Source of the DNA: TWA4 sp034086685
GTDB lineage: Bacteria; Bacillota; Clostridia; Lachnospirales; Lachnospiraceae
Direction: 5' to 3'
Length of the DNA: 31,829 bases
NCBI GenBank assembly: GCA_034086685.1
Contig: JAXDZY010000100.1
Location: forward strand, 1-31,829
Part shown: positions 24,487 through 31,829 of the stretch, piece after piece
How the letters are laid out: the number at the start of each line of letters is the position of its first letter
Position numbering within the stretch: the stretch's first letter is position 1
Made by a program: the position numbers and the translations under genes
The notes under the pieces: generated by a model
Told to the model about the DNA's origin: nothing
What the model saw: the letters and a program-made list of their open reading frames with translations, nothing else
The model's database searches: none

Positions 24487-25473
24487 ATGCGAAAATACAT
24501 CGTCAAAAGAATTCTTTTGTCTATAGGAATTTTGTTTTGCGTTACTTTTATTATTTATACGCTGTTGAGATGCCTGCCGTCTTCTTATGTGGAAAATATG
24601 GCCATGCAGCTTGCTCAGCAGCCCGGAGCCAAGCCTTACGAAGAGTGGCTGGCACAGCTGAATGCATCGTACGGTCTTGATAAGGATATAATTCCCGGCT
24701 ATCTGACCTGGCTTTTTGATGCCGTCAGGGGAGAGTTTGGCGACAGCTGGAAGTTTACTGTACCTGTACTTGAGAAGTTCAATGATGTTATCTGGCTTTC
24801 TTTTGTCATGAGCTCAATTGCATTCATACTGGAACTGCTTATTGCGATTCCCCTTGGCGTGATTGCTGCCACAAAACAGTATTCACGTGCAGATTATGCC
24901 ATCACTGCCGGTGCACTGGTCGGTATCTCTCTGCCCACATTCTTTTTTGCCACCATACTGAAGCTTGTTTTTTCCGTAAAACTGGGCTGGTTTGATCTTT
25001 TCGGTCTTGTGGGGCGTGATTATGCGCAGCTTGATGCCATGGGACAGCTTCTTGACAAGGCCAATCATTTGGTTCTGCCCATTGTGACACTGGTTATCGT
25101 TTCAGTGGGTTCACTGATGCGTTATACCCGTACCAACATGCTGGAGGTTTTAAACTCCGATTATATCCGTACAGCCCGTGCCAAGGGTCTGTCAGAGAAC
25201 AAGGTTATTTACCAGCACGCATTCCGTAATACGCTGATTCCGCTGGTAACGATTGTCGGAGGATCTCTTCCGAGTCTGTTTTCCGGCGCTCTGATTACGG
25301 AAACTCTGTTTGGTATTCCGGGAATCGGATATACTTCCTATCAGTGCATGCTTGCAGGTGACATTCCTTTCTTCATGTTCTACATGGCATTTATGGCAAT
25401 TCTGACACTGGCAGGCAACCTGATTTCCGATATTCTGTACGCTGTAGTTGATCCGCGCGTACGTATAGCCTAG
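24487..25473 (+). CDS. Peptide ABC transporter permease (OppB/DppB type)
   Basis: A 328-residue inner permease with six helices. The N-terminal KYIVKRILLSIGILF start is typical of DppB. The periplasmic-side segment with YGLDKDIIPGY follows, and the coupling loop is at YIRTARAKGLSENKVIYQHAFRN. I prefer the ATG at 24487, with AGAGG at 24471-24475, over a GTG at 24457, because DppB proteins begin at this RKY motif. It pairs with the OppC-like permease next door to form the channel. Confidence 0.92.
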   Translation: MRKYIVKRILLSIGILFCVTFIIYTLLRCLPSSYVENMAMQLAQQPGAKPYEEWLAQLNASYGLDKDIIPGYLTWLFDAVRGEFGDSWKFTVPVLEKFNDVIWLSFVMSSIAFILELLIAIPLGVIAATKQYSRADYAITAGALVGISLPTFFFATILKLVFSVKLGWFDLFGLVGRDYAQLDAMGQLLDKANHLVLPIVTLVIVSVGSLMRYTRTNMLEVLNSDYIRTARAKGLSENKVIYQHAFRNTLIPLVTIVGGSLPSLFSGALITETLFGIPGIGYTSYQCMLAGDIPFFMFYMAFMAILTLAGNLISDILYAVVDPRVRIA

Positions 25474-25491
25474 GAAAGGAGAAGACCTGTC

Positions 25492-27036
25492 ATGAGTGAT
25501 AATAAAGATAAGATCAGGACCAACACTCCTGAAGAAGAACAGCTTTCGTTAAATGACGACCGCCGTGTTAAGGTTCTTTCTCCGGGGGCGATGGTTGTAA
25601 AACGTTTTCTGCGAAACCGCCTGGCCGTAATCGGTATGATTATGCTGATTGGCATGTTCATTTTTTCCTTCGTGGGAGGATTCATCAGTCCCTACGGAGA
25701 GGATGAGCAGTTCTATCGTTATGAAGAGCAGATGAAGGAATACGCAGGCGTAGTCCGCAATAATGATTTCCGCTATACGGCGGCGGATGGAGAAAAATTC
25801 GACAGTGTACTTCAGGCGAAATTTCAGCTTGCTGTTAATAAGCAGGCAGAATCATTCGAATACAAGGATACTGTTTATAAGATAACCGCTGAGGGGACGG
25901 ATTTCTATTCCATTTCCTCGGACGATAAATTGATTGCAATCGCGTTTAAAGATATTATTAATGCTGAAAATTCCGATCTTTCGTTCGTTTTAAAATATGA
26001 TACTCTGAAAGCCTATACCAATGGAGAAGCTTCGTTTACCTCGGAGGGTAAAGAATATATTCTGGATGAGGACGGTAATCTTTCAGAGGGGGGCAATGTG
26101 CTTGCCTATATCAGTCGCTTTATTGTGTCTCCGGTTTCCACCGATGTGACGGTAAGCAGACTTTTTAAGGAGCAGCTGGAGGAATCCATCAATGCCGGAT
26201 CAGAAGAATTCAGATTTACTGATGAGGATGGTCAGGAATATGTATATGATGTTTCCTACGATGCCTATACGACAAGCTGGTCCGTTAAGCGTGGAACACA
26301 GACCTATGTGTATGACAGTTATGTAAAACCCTGCAAAGCGCATCCTCTGGGAACTGATAAAAATGGTATGGATATGCTGACCCGTCTGATGTACGGCGGC
26401 AGAGTATCCCTGATTATCGGGTTCATCGTTGTGTTTATTGAAACGCTGCTGGGTGTAATTCTGGGCGGTCTTGCCGGCTATTTCGGCAGATGGGTTGATA
26501 ATCTTATCATGCGTATCGTGGATATATTCTATTGTATTCCGTCGCTGCCTCTGATGATCATCATCGGCGCTGCCATGGATGCCATGAAAGTAGATCCGCA
26601 GGTTCGTATGCTGTATCTGATGCTGATTCTGGGCTTCCTTGGATGGCCCTCTATTGCCCGTCTGGTCCGTGGTCAGATTCTGTCCCTTCGTGAACAGGAA
26701 TTCATGACGGCAACGGAAGCCTGTGGTATCCGGGTAAGCAGACGTATCTTCAGACATCTGATTCCCAATGTTATCCCTCAGCTGATCGTTACATGCACCA
26801 TGAGCCTTGGTTCTACCATTATTATGGAAGCGACTCTGTCTTTCCTGGGACTCGGTGTTAAATTCCCCTTCGCTTCCTGGGGTAATATTATCACAGACGT
26901 AAATGATGCTTTCGTTATGACACACTACTGGTTTATCTGGATTCCTGCCGGCATCTGTCTGCTGATTGCCGTGCTGGGCTTCAACTTTGTAGGTGATGGT
27001 CTGCGCGATGCGTTCGACCCCAAGATGAAACGGTAA
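25492..27036 (+). CDS. Peptide ABC transporter permease (OppC/DppC type) with large extracellular insertion
   Basis: A 514-residue permease; ordinary members are near 300. The cytoplasmic N-terminus and first helix (about residues 44-64) lead to the usual ISPYGED. From about residue 72 to 278 comes a soluble stretch of about 205 residues with repeated YxxxDG-type strands, before the family resumes at HPLGTDKNGMDMLTRLMYGG. The remaining five helices and the coupling loop EQEFMTATEACGIRVSRRIF are normal. The insertion would lie outside the cell beside the binding protein. GAAAGGAG lies before the ATG, 18 bp after the previous stop. The reading frame is intact, so this is not an assembly error within the gene. 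Confidence 0.9.
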   Translation: MSDNKDKIRTNTPEEEQLSLNDDRRVKVLSPGAMVVKRFLRNRLAVIGMIMLIGMFIFSFVGGFISPYGEDEQFYRYEEQMKEYAGVVRNNDFRYTAADGEKFDSVLQAKFQLAVNKQAESFEYKDTVYKITAEGTDFYSISSDDKLIAIAFKDIINAENSDLSFVLKYDTLKAYTNGEASFTSEGKEYILDEDGNLSEGGNVLAYISRFIVSPVSTDVTVSRLFKEQLEESINAGSEEFRFTDEDGQEYVYDVSYDAYTTSWSVKRGTQTYVYDSYVKPCKAHPLGTDKNGMDMLTRLMYGGRVSLIIGFIVVFIETLLGVILGGLAGYFGRWVDNLIMRIVDIFYCIPSLPLMIIIGAAMDAMKVDPQVRMLYLMLILGFLGWPSIARLVRGQILSLREQEFMTATEACGIRVSRRIFRHLIPNVIPQLIVTCTMSLGSTIIMEATLSFLGLGVKFPFASWGNIITDVNDAFVMTHYWFIWIPAGICLLIAVLGFNFVGDGLRDAFDPKMKR

Positions 27037-27049
27037 GGGAGGCAAAAAT

Positions 27050-28195
27050 ATGGCTAAGAAAAATGCAGAAGGTTATCTTTCCGCAAAAGAATCCCGCCGG
27101 ATTTCCAGGGAGAACAGAAAGATTACCAATGAATATGAAAAAAGGCGCAAACGCAAAAATGTGCCCGAGTCGGAGTATCTGACAACGATGCACGATCCTG
27201 CCAATGCGGTTGAATTTGATAATCTGCATACGTATTTCTTTACGGATGCAGGTACTGTAAAAAGTGTGGATGGCGTAACATTTGATGTGCCCATCGGTAA
27301 GACTGTGGGAGTTGTAGGTGAGTCCGGCTGCGGTAAATCTGTAACCAGCCTGTCGCTCATGCAGCTGGTACAGCGTCCCCAGGGACAGACTGTAGAAGGT
27401 GAAATCCGTCTGAATATGGGTGATAAGGCTTATGACGTAACCAAAACACCTACAGAGAAGATGCAGAAAATCCGCGGCAACTATGTGTCCATGATTTTTC
27501 AGGAACCAATGACCAGTCTGAATCCTGTTTTCCGTATCGGAAGACAGGTGGATGAAGTAATTGAGCTTCATGATGGTGAAGGTAAAACCAAAGAAGACAT
27601 TAAGAAACGTACCATTGAACTGCTGGAGATGGTAGGCATCGCCAACAGCGAAGGTGTTTACCACATGTATCCTCATGAATTGTCGGGCGGTATGCGCCAG
27701 CGTATCGTAATCGCCATGGCTCTGGCCTGCAATCCGAAGGTTATTATTGCTGACGAGCCCACCACGGCGCTGGATGTAACGATTCAGGCACAGATTCTGG
27801 ATCTGCTGCGCCAGCTGAAGGATAAAATCAATTCATCCATCATGCTGATTACCCATGATCTTGGTGTAATTGCCGAGATGGCAGATTATGTTGTGGTTAT
27901 GTACGCCGGGCGTGTTGTGGAAAAAGGTACTGCACAGGAGATTTTCGCTCATCCTTCCCATCCTTATACCATTGGTCTGATGGCGTCAAAACCTGTGGTG
28001 GGAAAGAAGGTAGATAAGCTCTATTCTATTCCGGGTAAGGTGCCGAATCCTGTTAATATGCCGAATTACTGCTATTTCAAAGATCGCTGCGAGATGTGTG
28101 TGGAAGGATGTGAAGGTGAATATCCCTGTGAGATCAGCCTTTCACCCACACATAAGGTCAGCTGTTATCGCTATTACGGAAAGGGGGAGAAGTAA
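27050..28195 (+). CDS. Peptide ABC transporter ATPase (OppD/DppD type)
   Basis: A 381-residue ATPase. A charged N-terminal extension of about 50 residues, rich in Lys and Arg, precedes the ATPase core, which starts near VEFDNLHTYF. Walker A is GESGCGKS, the signature is LSGGMRQR, Walker B is VIIADEPTTALD and the switch His is in ITHDLG. The C-terminal peptide-transporter domain carries Cys341, Cys347, Cys350, Cys354, Cys360 and Cys372. Some family members hold a 4Fe-4S cluster there; the extra cysteines make this plausible but untested. It pairs with the OppF-like ATPase immediately downstream. Confidence 0.92.
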   Translation: MAKKNAEGYLSAKESRRISRENRKITNEYEKRRKRKNVPESEYLTTMHDPANAVEFDNLHTYFFTDAGTVKSVDGVTFDVPIGKTVGVVGESGCGKSVTSLSLMQLVQRPQGQTVEGEIRLNMGDKAYDVTKTPTEKMQKIRGNYVSMIFQEPMTSLNPVFRIGRQVDEVIELHDGEGKTKEDIKKRTIELLEMVGIANSEGVYHMYPHELSGGMRQRIVIAMALACNPKVIIADEPTTALDVTIQAQILDLLRQLKDKINSSIMLITHDLGVIAEMADYVVVMYAGRVVEKGTAQEIFAHPSHPYTIGLMASKPVVGKKVDKLYSIPGKVPNPVNMPNYCYFKDRCEMCVEGCEGEYPCEISLSPTHKVSCYRYYGKGEK

Positions 28196-29224
28196 ATGGC
28201 TGTGAAAAAACAGATGATTGATGATAATTATGAGCCCTTGACATACGATCCCCAGTATATTCTCATGGTTAATCAGCTGAAAAAATATTTCCCCATTAAG
28301 GGAGGTATGGTTTCCAGAGTAGTAGGACATGTAAAAGCGGTGGACGGCGTTACGTTTAATCTGAAGAGAGGTACCACCATGGGTCTGGTAGGTGAGTCGG
28401 GCTGCGGTAAGACCACCACAGGACGTACGATTCTCCGGCTGTCCGGTGAAAAGACAGGTGGACAGGTATTGTTCAACGGCAAAGAAGTTTACGATCTGTC
28501 CAACGCGGAGATGCGTTCCATGCGTACGAAGATGCAGATTATTTTCCAGGATCCTTTTTCCAGCCTTTCACCCCGTCTTCCTATTGGTGAGATTATCGGG
28601 GAAGCGGTCAGAGAACACAAACTGGTGCCAAAGGCGGAATTTGATGATTATATCGATCAGATCATGGATAACTGCGGGCTGCAGCCATTCCATAAGGACC
28701 GGTATCCTCATGAATTTTCCGGTGGTCAGCGTCAGCGTATCTGTATCGCCCGGGCGCTGGCTCTCAATCCTGAGTTTGTGGTCTGCGATGAGCCGGTATC
28801 GGCGCTTGATGTGTCGATTCAGGCACAGATTATCAATCTGCTTAACGACCTGCAGGAAAAATATAAGCTGACGTATCTGTTTATTTCACATGATCTTTCT
28901 GTTGTTGAGCATATTTCCGATACGGTGGGTGTTATGTATCTGGGAAATCTGGTGGAATACGGTGAGACGGATGATATTTTCAGGAATCCGCTTCATCCTT
29001 ATACGAAAGCACTGTTTTCTGCCATTCCGATTCCCGATCCTACTATCAAAATGAACCGTATTGTGCTGGAAGGCTCCATCCCTTCACCTGCGAATCCGCC
29101 GTCGGGGTGTAAATTCCATACGCGGTGTCCGTACTGCACGGAGAGGTGTAAAACTGAGGTTCCGGTGCAGAAGGAAGTTGAGAAAGGACATTATGTAGTA
29201 TGTCATCTTTACGACACGAACTGA
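28196..29224 (+). CDS. Peptide ABC transporter ATPase (OppF/DppF type)
   Basis: A 342-residue ATPase, starting directly after the stop of the previous gene, so the two are surely coupled. Walker A is GESGCGKTT, the signature is FSGGQRQR, Walker B is FVVCDEPVSALDVS and the switch His is in ISHDLSVVEH. The C-terminal domain includes GCKFHTRCPYCTERC, again a cysteine cluster near the substrate-specific end. With the OppD-like ATPase it forms the heterodimeric motor. Its end overlaps a small membrane protein gene by 25 bp. Confidence 0.93.
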   Translation: MAVKKQMIDDNYEPLTYDPQYILMVNQLKKYFPIKGGMVSRVVGHVKAVDGVTFNLKRGTTMGLVGESGCGKTTTGRTILRLSGEKTGGQVLFNGKEVYDLSNAEMRSMRTKMQIIFQDPFSSLSPRLPIGEIIGEAVREHKLVPKAEFDDYIDQIMDNCGLQPFHKDRYPHEFSGGQRQRICIARALALNPEFVVCDEPVSALDVSIQAQIINLLNDLQEKYKLTYLFISHDLSVVEHISDTVGVMYLGNLVEYGETDDIFRNPLHPYTKALFSAIPIPDPTIKMNRIVLEGSIPSPANPPSGCKFHTRCPYCTERCKTEVPVQKEVEKGHYVVCHLYDTN

Positions 29225-29403
29225 TTCATGATCCGGATGAGCAGGTTCCCGATGAAGAGGGAGCACGGCCGGATGAGGAGATGACCAGGCAGGAGCGCCG
29301 GTGGTATATTCTGGGAGCGCTGAAAAGTACGCTGCTTATCGGAGGAGCGTATCTGATGGGATTTGCGGTTATTATTGCGCTGATGTTATGGTTCTGGATG
29401 TGA
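29200..29403 (+). CDS. Small single-helix membrane protein at the end of the opp operon
   Basis: A 67-residue protein: an acidic, soluble N-terminal half (DPDEQVPDEEGARPDEE) followed by one hydrophobic helix (about residues 42-66) ending in Trp-Met. I do not recognise a family. The ATG at 29200 lies inside the end of the oppF-like gene in another frame, with AGAAAGGA at 29181-29188. The overlap, the hairpin just after, and the clear soluble-plus-helix pattern favour a real gene. It may be an accessory subunit of the importer (inference). Confidence 0.6.
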   Translation: MSSLRHELIHDPDEQVPDEEGARPDEEMTRQERRWYILGALKSTLLIGGAYLMGFAVIIALMLWFWM

Positions 29404-29424
29404 TGATACAAGGATAATAAATAA

Positions 29425-29477
29425 AAACAGCCGTGGATGGAAAATCCTTTATCGGGATTTACCAGCCGCGGCTGTTT
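29425..29477. terminator. Bidirectional terminator between opp operon and thiC
   Basis: A long imperfect stem runs from AAACAGCC (29425-29432) to GGCTGTTT (29470-29477), with three paired blocks and two single mismatches. A-rich and T-rich flanks serve both strands. It stops the plus-strand opp transcript and the minus-strand thi transcript, which converge here. Confidence 0.88.
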
Positions 29478-29506
29478 ATTGTATGGATTTGCCTGGCTCT
29501 GAACGG

Positions 29507-30817
29507 TTACAGAATATCGATATATTCACCTGCCAGAGCTTTATTCATGCTGCGGACAGCACAGAATTTACCACACATGCTGCAGGTGTCGCTGTGGTCA
29601 TCTTCAGGCTTGCGGCTGTCGCGGATGGCTTTTGCAGTTTCCGGATCAAGTGCGCAGGCAAACTGTTCATCCCAGTCCAGATTGCGGCGGGCGTCGGCCA
29701 TACGGTCGTCAATATCCCGGGCGCCGGGGATTCCTTTGGCAATATCAGCTGCATGGGCGGCAATCTTGGAGGCAATGATGCCCTGTTTTACATCGTCTAC
29801 GTTGGGAAGTGCCAGGTGCTCGGCAGGTGTCACATAGCACAGGAAAGCAGCCCCGTTCATGGCGGCTACGGCACCGCCGATGGCACTGGTGATGTGGTCG
29901 TAGCCGGGTGCGATGTCGGTTACAATCGGTCCGAGTACGTAGAACGGTGCGCCCATGCAGATGGATTTCTGAACTTCCATGTTGGCAGCAACCTGATTCA
30001 GCGGCACATGGCCGGGACCTTCTACCATAACCTGTACATTGTGCTCCCATGCCCGTTTTGTCAGTTCGCCCAGACGAACCAGCTCTTCAATCTGGCATAC
30101 GTCGGTGGCGTCAGCCAGACAGCCGGGACGGCAGGCATCGCCCAGGGAAATGGTTACGTCATATTCTTCACAGATGTCGAGAATCTCATCGTAGTATTCG
30201 TAGAAAGGATTCTCGTTGCCTGTCATGCTCATCCATGCAAATACAAGGCTTCCGCCGCGGCTTACGATGTTCATTTTACGTTTGTGTTTTTTGATCTGTT
30301 CAATGGTTTTGCGGGTAATGCCGCAGTGCAGTGTTACGAAATCCACACCGTCTTCCGCGTGCAGACGAACCACGTCAATGAAATCCTGTGCGGTCAGAGT
30401 TGCCAGATCTCTCTGATAATGGATAACGCTGTCGTACACGGGTACGGTACCGATCATGGCAGGGCATTCGCTGGTCAGTTTCCGGCGGAAGGGCTGTGTA
30501 TCGCCGTGACTGGAAAGATCCATAATGGCTTCAGCACCCAGGTTAACGGCGCTCATAACCTTCTGCATTTCGATGTTGTAATCCTTGCAGTCTCTGGAAA
30601 CTCCCAGATTGACATTGATTTTTGTTCTCAGCATGCTGCCCACGCCTTCGGGATTAAGGCAGGTGTGATTTTTGTTGGCGCAGATGGCAACCTTGCCTTC
30701 TGCAACCAGCTGCATCAGCTTTTCAACGGGCATATGTTCTTTTTCTGCAACGGTTTTGATTTCGGGTGTTACGATACCGCGGCGGGCGGCATCCATCTGT
30801 GTTGTGTAATTTCTCAT
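29507..30817 (-). CDS. thiC: Phosphomethylpyrimidine synthase (ThiC)
   Basis: A 436-residue radical-SAM enzyme that makes hydroxymethylpyrimidine phosphate from aminoimidazole ribotide for thiamine. It is the short ThiC form without the extra N-terminal domain. Clear family segments are GAEAIMDLSSHGD, TLHCGITRKTIEQI, RGGSLVFAWM, MVEGPGHVPLNQV and ITSAIGGAVAAMNGA. The cluster-binding cysteines lie near the C-terminus in CSMCGKFC, a CX2CX3C spacing by my reading, where the textbook motif is CX2CX4C. AAGGAG precedes the ATG. It is 75 bp downstream of thiW on the same strand and so falls under the TPP riboswitch. Confidence 0.96.
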   Translation of the reverse strand: MRNYTTQMDAARRGIVTPEIKTVAEKEHMPVEKLMQLVAEGKVAICANKNHTCLNPEGVGSMLRTKINVNLGVSRDCKDYNIEMQKVMSAVNLGAEAIMDLSSHGDTQPFRRKLTSECPAMIGTVPVYDSVIHYQRDLATLTAQDFIDVVRLHAEDGVDFVTLHCGITRKTIEQIKKHKRKMNIVSRGGSLVFAWMSMTGNENPFYEYYDEILDICEEYDVTISLGDACRPGCLADATDVCQIEELVRLGELTKRAWEHNVQVMVEGPGHVPLNQVAANMEVQKSICMGAPFYVLGPIVTDIAPGYDHITSAIGGAVAAMNGAAFLCYVTPAEHLALPNVDDVKQGIIASKIAAHAADIAKGIPGARDIDDRMADARRNLDWDEQFACALDPETAKAIRDSRKPEDDHSDTCSMCGKFCAVRSMNKALAGEYIDIL

Positions 30818-30854
30818 GGGTAGATTCTCCTTGTTAAATTATGTTTATTTACTG

Positions 30855-30890
30855 GTAACTGTTCAGAGCCAAATAGATTTGTACAGTTAC
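30855..30890 (-). repeat. Hairpin in the thiW-thiC gap
   Basis: GTAACTGT (30855-30862) and ACAGTTAC (30883-30890) form an 8-bp stem just after the thiW stop. No T-run follows on the minus strand, so it is more likely an mRNA processing or stability element than a terminator. The 12-mer GTAACTGTTCAG at 30855-30866 recurs at 31441-31452 on the other side of thiW. Confidence 0.5.
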
Positions 30891-30892
30891 AT

Positions 30893-31414
30893 TTACTGTA
30901 TCAGCTTTGACTGCATCCGGCCGAGAACGCCTCCTTTTTCCAGAACACTCAGCAGTACGAAAGCCAGAATGCTTCCGGCGACGGTGGAGATCAGGAACGG
31001 GATTACATAGGCAAATGCCCCGGCGGGTTCCACTCCCATAAGCAGTTTGGCAACGGGGTAAGCGCAGAGACCGCCAAGAAATCCGGTGCCGGCTGCCTCT
31101 GCACAGCAGGTTGCCGGCAGATTCTTTGTCTTTGCGTAAATAAGACCGCAGCAGAGTGCTCCTACCATACTTCCGGGGAATGCCATAAGACTTCCCAGTC
31201 CCAGGAGATTGCGGATCAGGCTGGCGCAGAAAGCCATGCCGATGCCCCAGCCGGGACCAAGCAGTACGGCTGCCAGTACATTTACCATATGCTGGACCGG
31301 AGCGCATTTACTTCCGGCAATGGGGAAGCTGAGCATGCTGCCGGCAACAGCAACAGCAATAAATACGCCCGCCAGTGCCAGTTTCTGTGTGGTACTGTGT
31401 GAATTTTGTTTCAT
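30893..31414 (-). CDS. thiW: Thiazole-type ECF transporter S component (ThiW)
   Basis: A 173-residue integral membrane protein with about five or six helices, the substrate-specific subunit of an energy-coupling-factor transporter. The N-terminal helix with AGVFIAVAVAGSMLSFPIAG, then APVQHMVNVLAAVLLGPGWG and MAFPGSMVGALCCGL, are ThiW-like. Comparative genomics places ThiW as a carrier of the thiazole precursor. It needs the shared EcfA/EcfA'/EcfT module, which is not in the window. AAGGAGG precedes the ATG. It is the first gene behind the TPP riboswitch, with thiC next. Confidence 0.92.
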   Translation of the reverse strand: MKQNSHSTTQKLALAGVFIAVAVAGSMLSFPIAGSKCAPVQHMVNVLAAVLLGPGWGIGMAFCASLIRNLLGLGSLMAFPGSMVGALCCGLIYAKTKNLPATCCAEAAGTGFLGGLCAYPVAKLLMGVEPAGAFAYVIPFLISTVAGSILAFVLLSVLEKGGVLGRMQSKLIQ

Positions 31415-31447
31415 AATACATTTCCTCCTTGTTTGTAATTGTAACTG

Positions 31448-31477
31448 TTCAGCAGGTATTTATAATACTCTGCTGAA
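31448..31477 (-). other. Hairpin between the riboswitch terminator and thiW
   Basis: TTCAGCAG and CTGCTGAA arms with inner GTAT/ATAC pairing form a stem just downstream of the terminator and upstream of the ribosome-binding site. Its role is unknown; it may protect the 5' end of the mRNA. Confidence 0.4.
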
Positions 31478-31484
31478 TAATTGC

Positions 31485-31516
31485 CAAAAAAAGAGAGATG
31501 CACAGGGCATCTCTCT
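31485..31516 (-). terminator. Expression-platform terminator of the TPP riboswitch
   Basis: On the minus strand a 10-bp stem (31516-31507 with 31501-31492) around a 5-nt loop is followed by at least six T residues. It lies between the aptamer and thiW, the position expected for TPP-induced early termination. Confidence 0.9.
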
Positions 31517-31540
31517 GAAATAACGGGTTGCGTTTCCATA

Positions 31541-31632
31541 TGATCCCTACGTTGGCATTATCCAAATCAGGTATATCGGGTCGAAACGAATACAGTTTCC
31601 TCTCAGCCGGCTCCAGCCAGCTCCCCGTTTGG
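31541..31632 (-). promoter_or_regulatory. TPP riboswitch aptamer (THI element)
   Basis: Read on the minus strand, the conserved blocks appear in order: GGGGAGC, GGCTGAGAGG, ACCCGATATACCTGATTTGG, then GATAATGCCAACGTAGGGA. These are the hallmark TPP-binding elements (CUGAGA and ACCUGAU...GAUAAUGCCA...GUAGGGA). It controls thiW and thiC by termination at 31485-31516. Confidence 0.97.
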
Positions 31633-31641
31633 TTTTTTTAC

Positions 31642-31670
31642 AGTATAAATCCGAAAAGCAGATTATGCAA
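31642..31670 (-). promoter_or_regulatory. Promoter of the thiW-thiC operon
   Basis: On the minus strand TTGCAT (31670-31665), 17 bp, TATACT (31647-31642). The predicted start falls a few bases before the aptamer, as expected for a riboswitch leader. Confidence 0.7.
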
Positions 31671-31682
31671 GAGGAAATGAGG

Positions 31683-31748
31683 CTGCCAGCACGGCAGACG
31701 CACGTTTTTTGCTTTAAACTATCCCTTTGTGCATCTGCCGGATTTTTT
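31683..31748 (+). other. Two alternative hairpins sharing GGCAG, the second with a T-run
   Basis: CTGCC (31683-31687) can pair with GGCAG (31693-31697). The same GGCAG begins an 11-nt arm (31693-31703) that pairs, with one mismatch, with 31729-31739 and is followed by six T residues. This looks like an attenuator or terminator on the plus strand, but no plus-strand gene is visible around it. The last 80 bases hold nothing I can support. Confidence 0.35.
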
Positions 31749-31829
31749 ATGGATTTGTGTATATAGTCTGTTTAAAATTGTACAGCAAACAAACCCTGTT
31801 TCCTGATTCCTCAGTAAATAAGATGTTTT

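Noticed and set aside
29483..30823. 446-residue open frame on the plus strand opposite thiC
   Set aside because: ThiC on the minus strand is unmistakable. The antisense frame is an artefact of its codon use.

Overview
The window looks like the chromosome of an anaerobic, spore-forming, low-to-mid GC Firmicute of the Lachnospiraceae/Clostridia type. The reasons are strong GGAGG ribosome-binding sites, an SpmB spore-maturation protein, corrinoid methyl-transfer genes with a RACo-type activator, a TPP-riboswitch-controlled ECF S component (ThiW) with ThiC, and peptide and amino-acid ABC importers with clostridial lipoprotein signals. I cannot name the species. I see no tRNA, rRNA, CRISPR array, transposase or phage gene.

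Layout. (1) 1-2945: a KdpD-type sensor kinase lacking the usual N-terminal KdpD domain, overlapping kdpE. (2) 3083-4489: a DUF234-type ATPase behind a 20-bp-arm inverted repeat. (3) 4526-7009: a polar amino-acid importer whose binding domain and permease are fused, and whose binding domain has its lobes in the order lobe 2 then lobe 1. (4) 7039-8356: a cytidylate-kinase-like protein and an Asn/Gly/Thr-rich lipoprotein, each followed by a terminator. (5) 8543-14604: a corrinoid methyl-transfer locus. A pterin methyltransferase and a corrinoid protein are on the minus strand; a PucR-type regulator, a RACo activator and a Cys-rich DUF2284 protein diverge on the plus strand. A substrate-specific methyltransferase is absent. 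The minus-strand RNA is unusually structured in its leader and between its two genes. (6) 14649-21759: a co-directional run of spmB, lrgA, lrgB, an ABC exporter half, apbE, an M3 oligopeptidase and a small membrane protein. (7) 21808-29403: an opp/dpp-type peptide importer operon (binding protein, two permeases, two ATPases, a small membrane protein). Its leader carries two perfect palindromes that share one arm. (8) 29507-31670, minus strand: thiW-thiC behind a TPP riboswitch with a clear terminator.

How it fits together. The importers, oligopeptidase and fused amino-acid transporter point to an amino-acid and peptide-fermenting life. The corrinoid locus supplies the common half (corrinoid carrier, tetrahydrofolate methyltransferase, reductive activator) of a demethylase pathway. 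thiC with thiW suggests that the pyrimidine half of thiamine is made while the thiazole half is salvaged.

Most worth a second look: (a) the tandem hairpins with near-identical 10-nt loops between the methyltransferase and corrinoid genes, whose G-U pairs fit only the transcribed strand; (b) the permuted binding domain; (c) the arm-sharing palindromes in the opp leader; (d) the roughly 205-residue insertion in the OppC-like permease next to an oversized binding protein. All calls come from reading the sequence. No database search or folding program was run.
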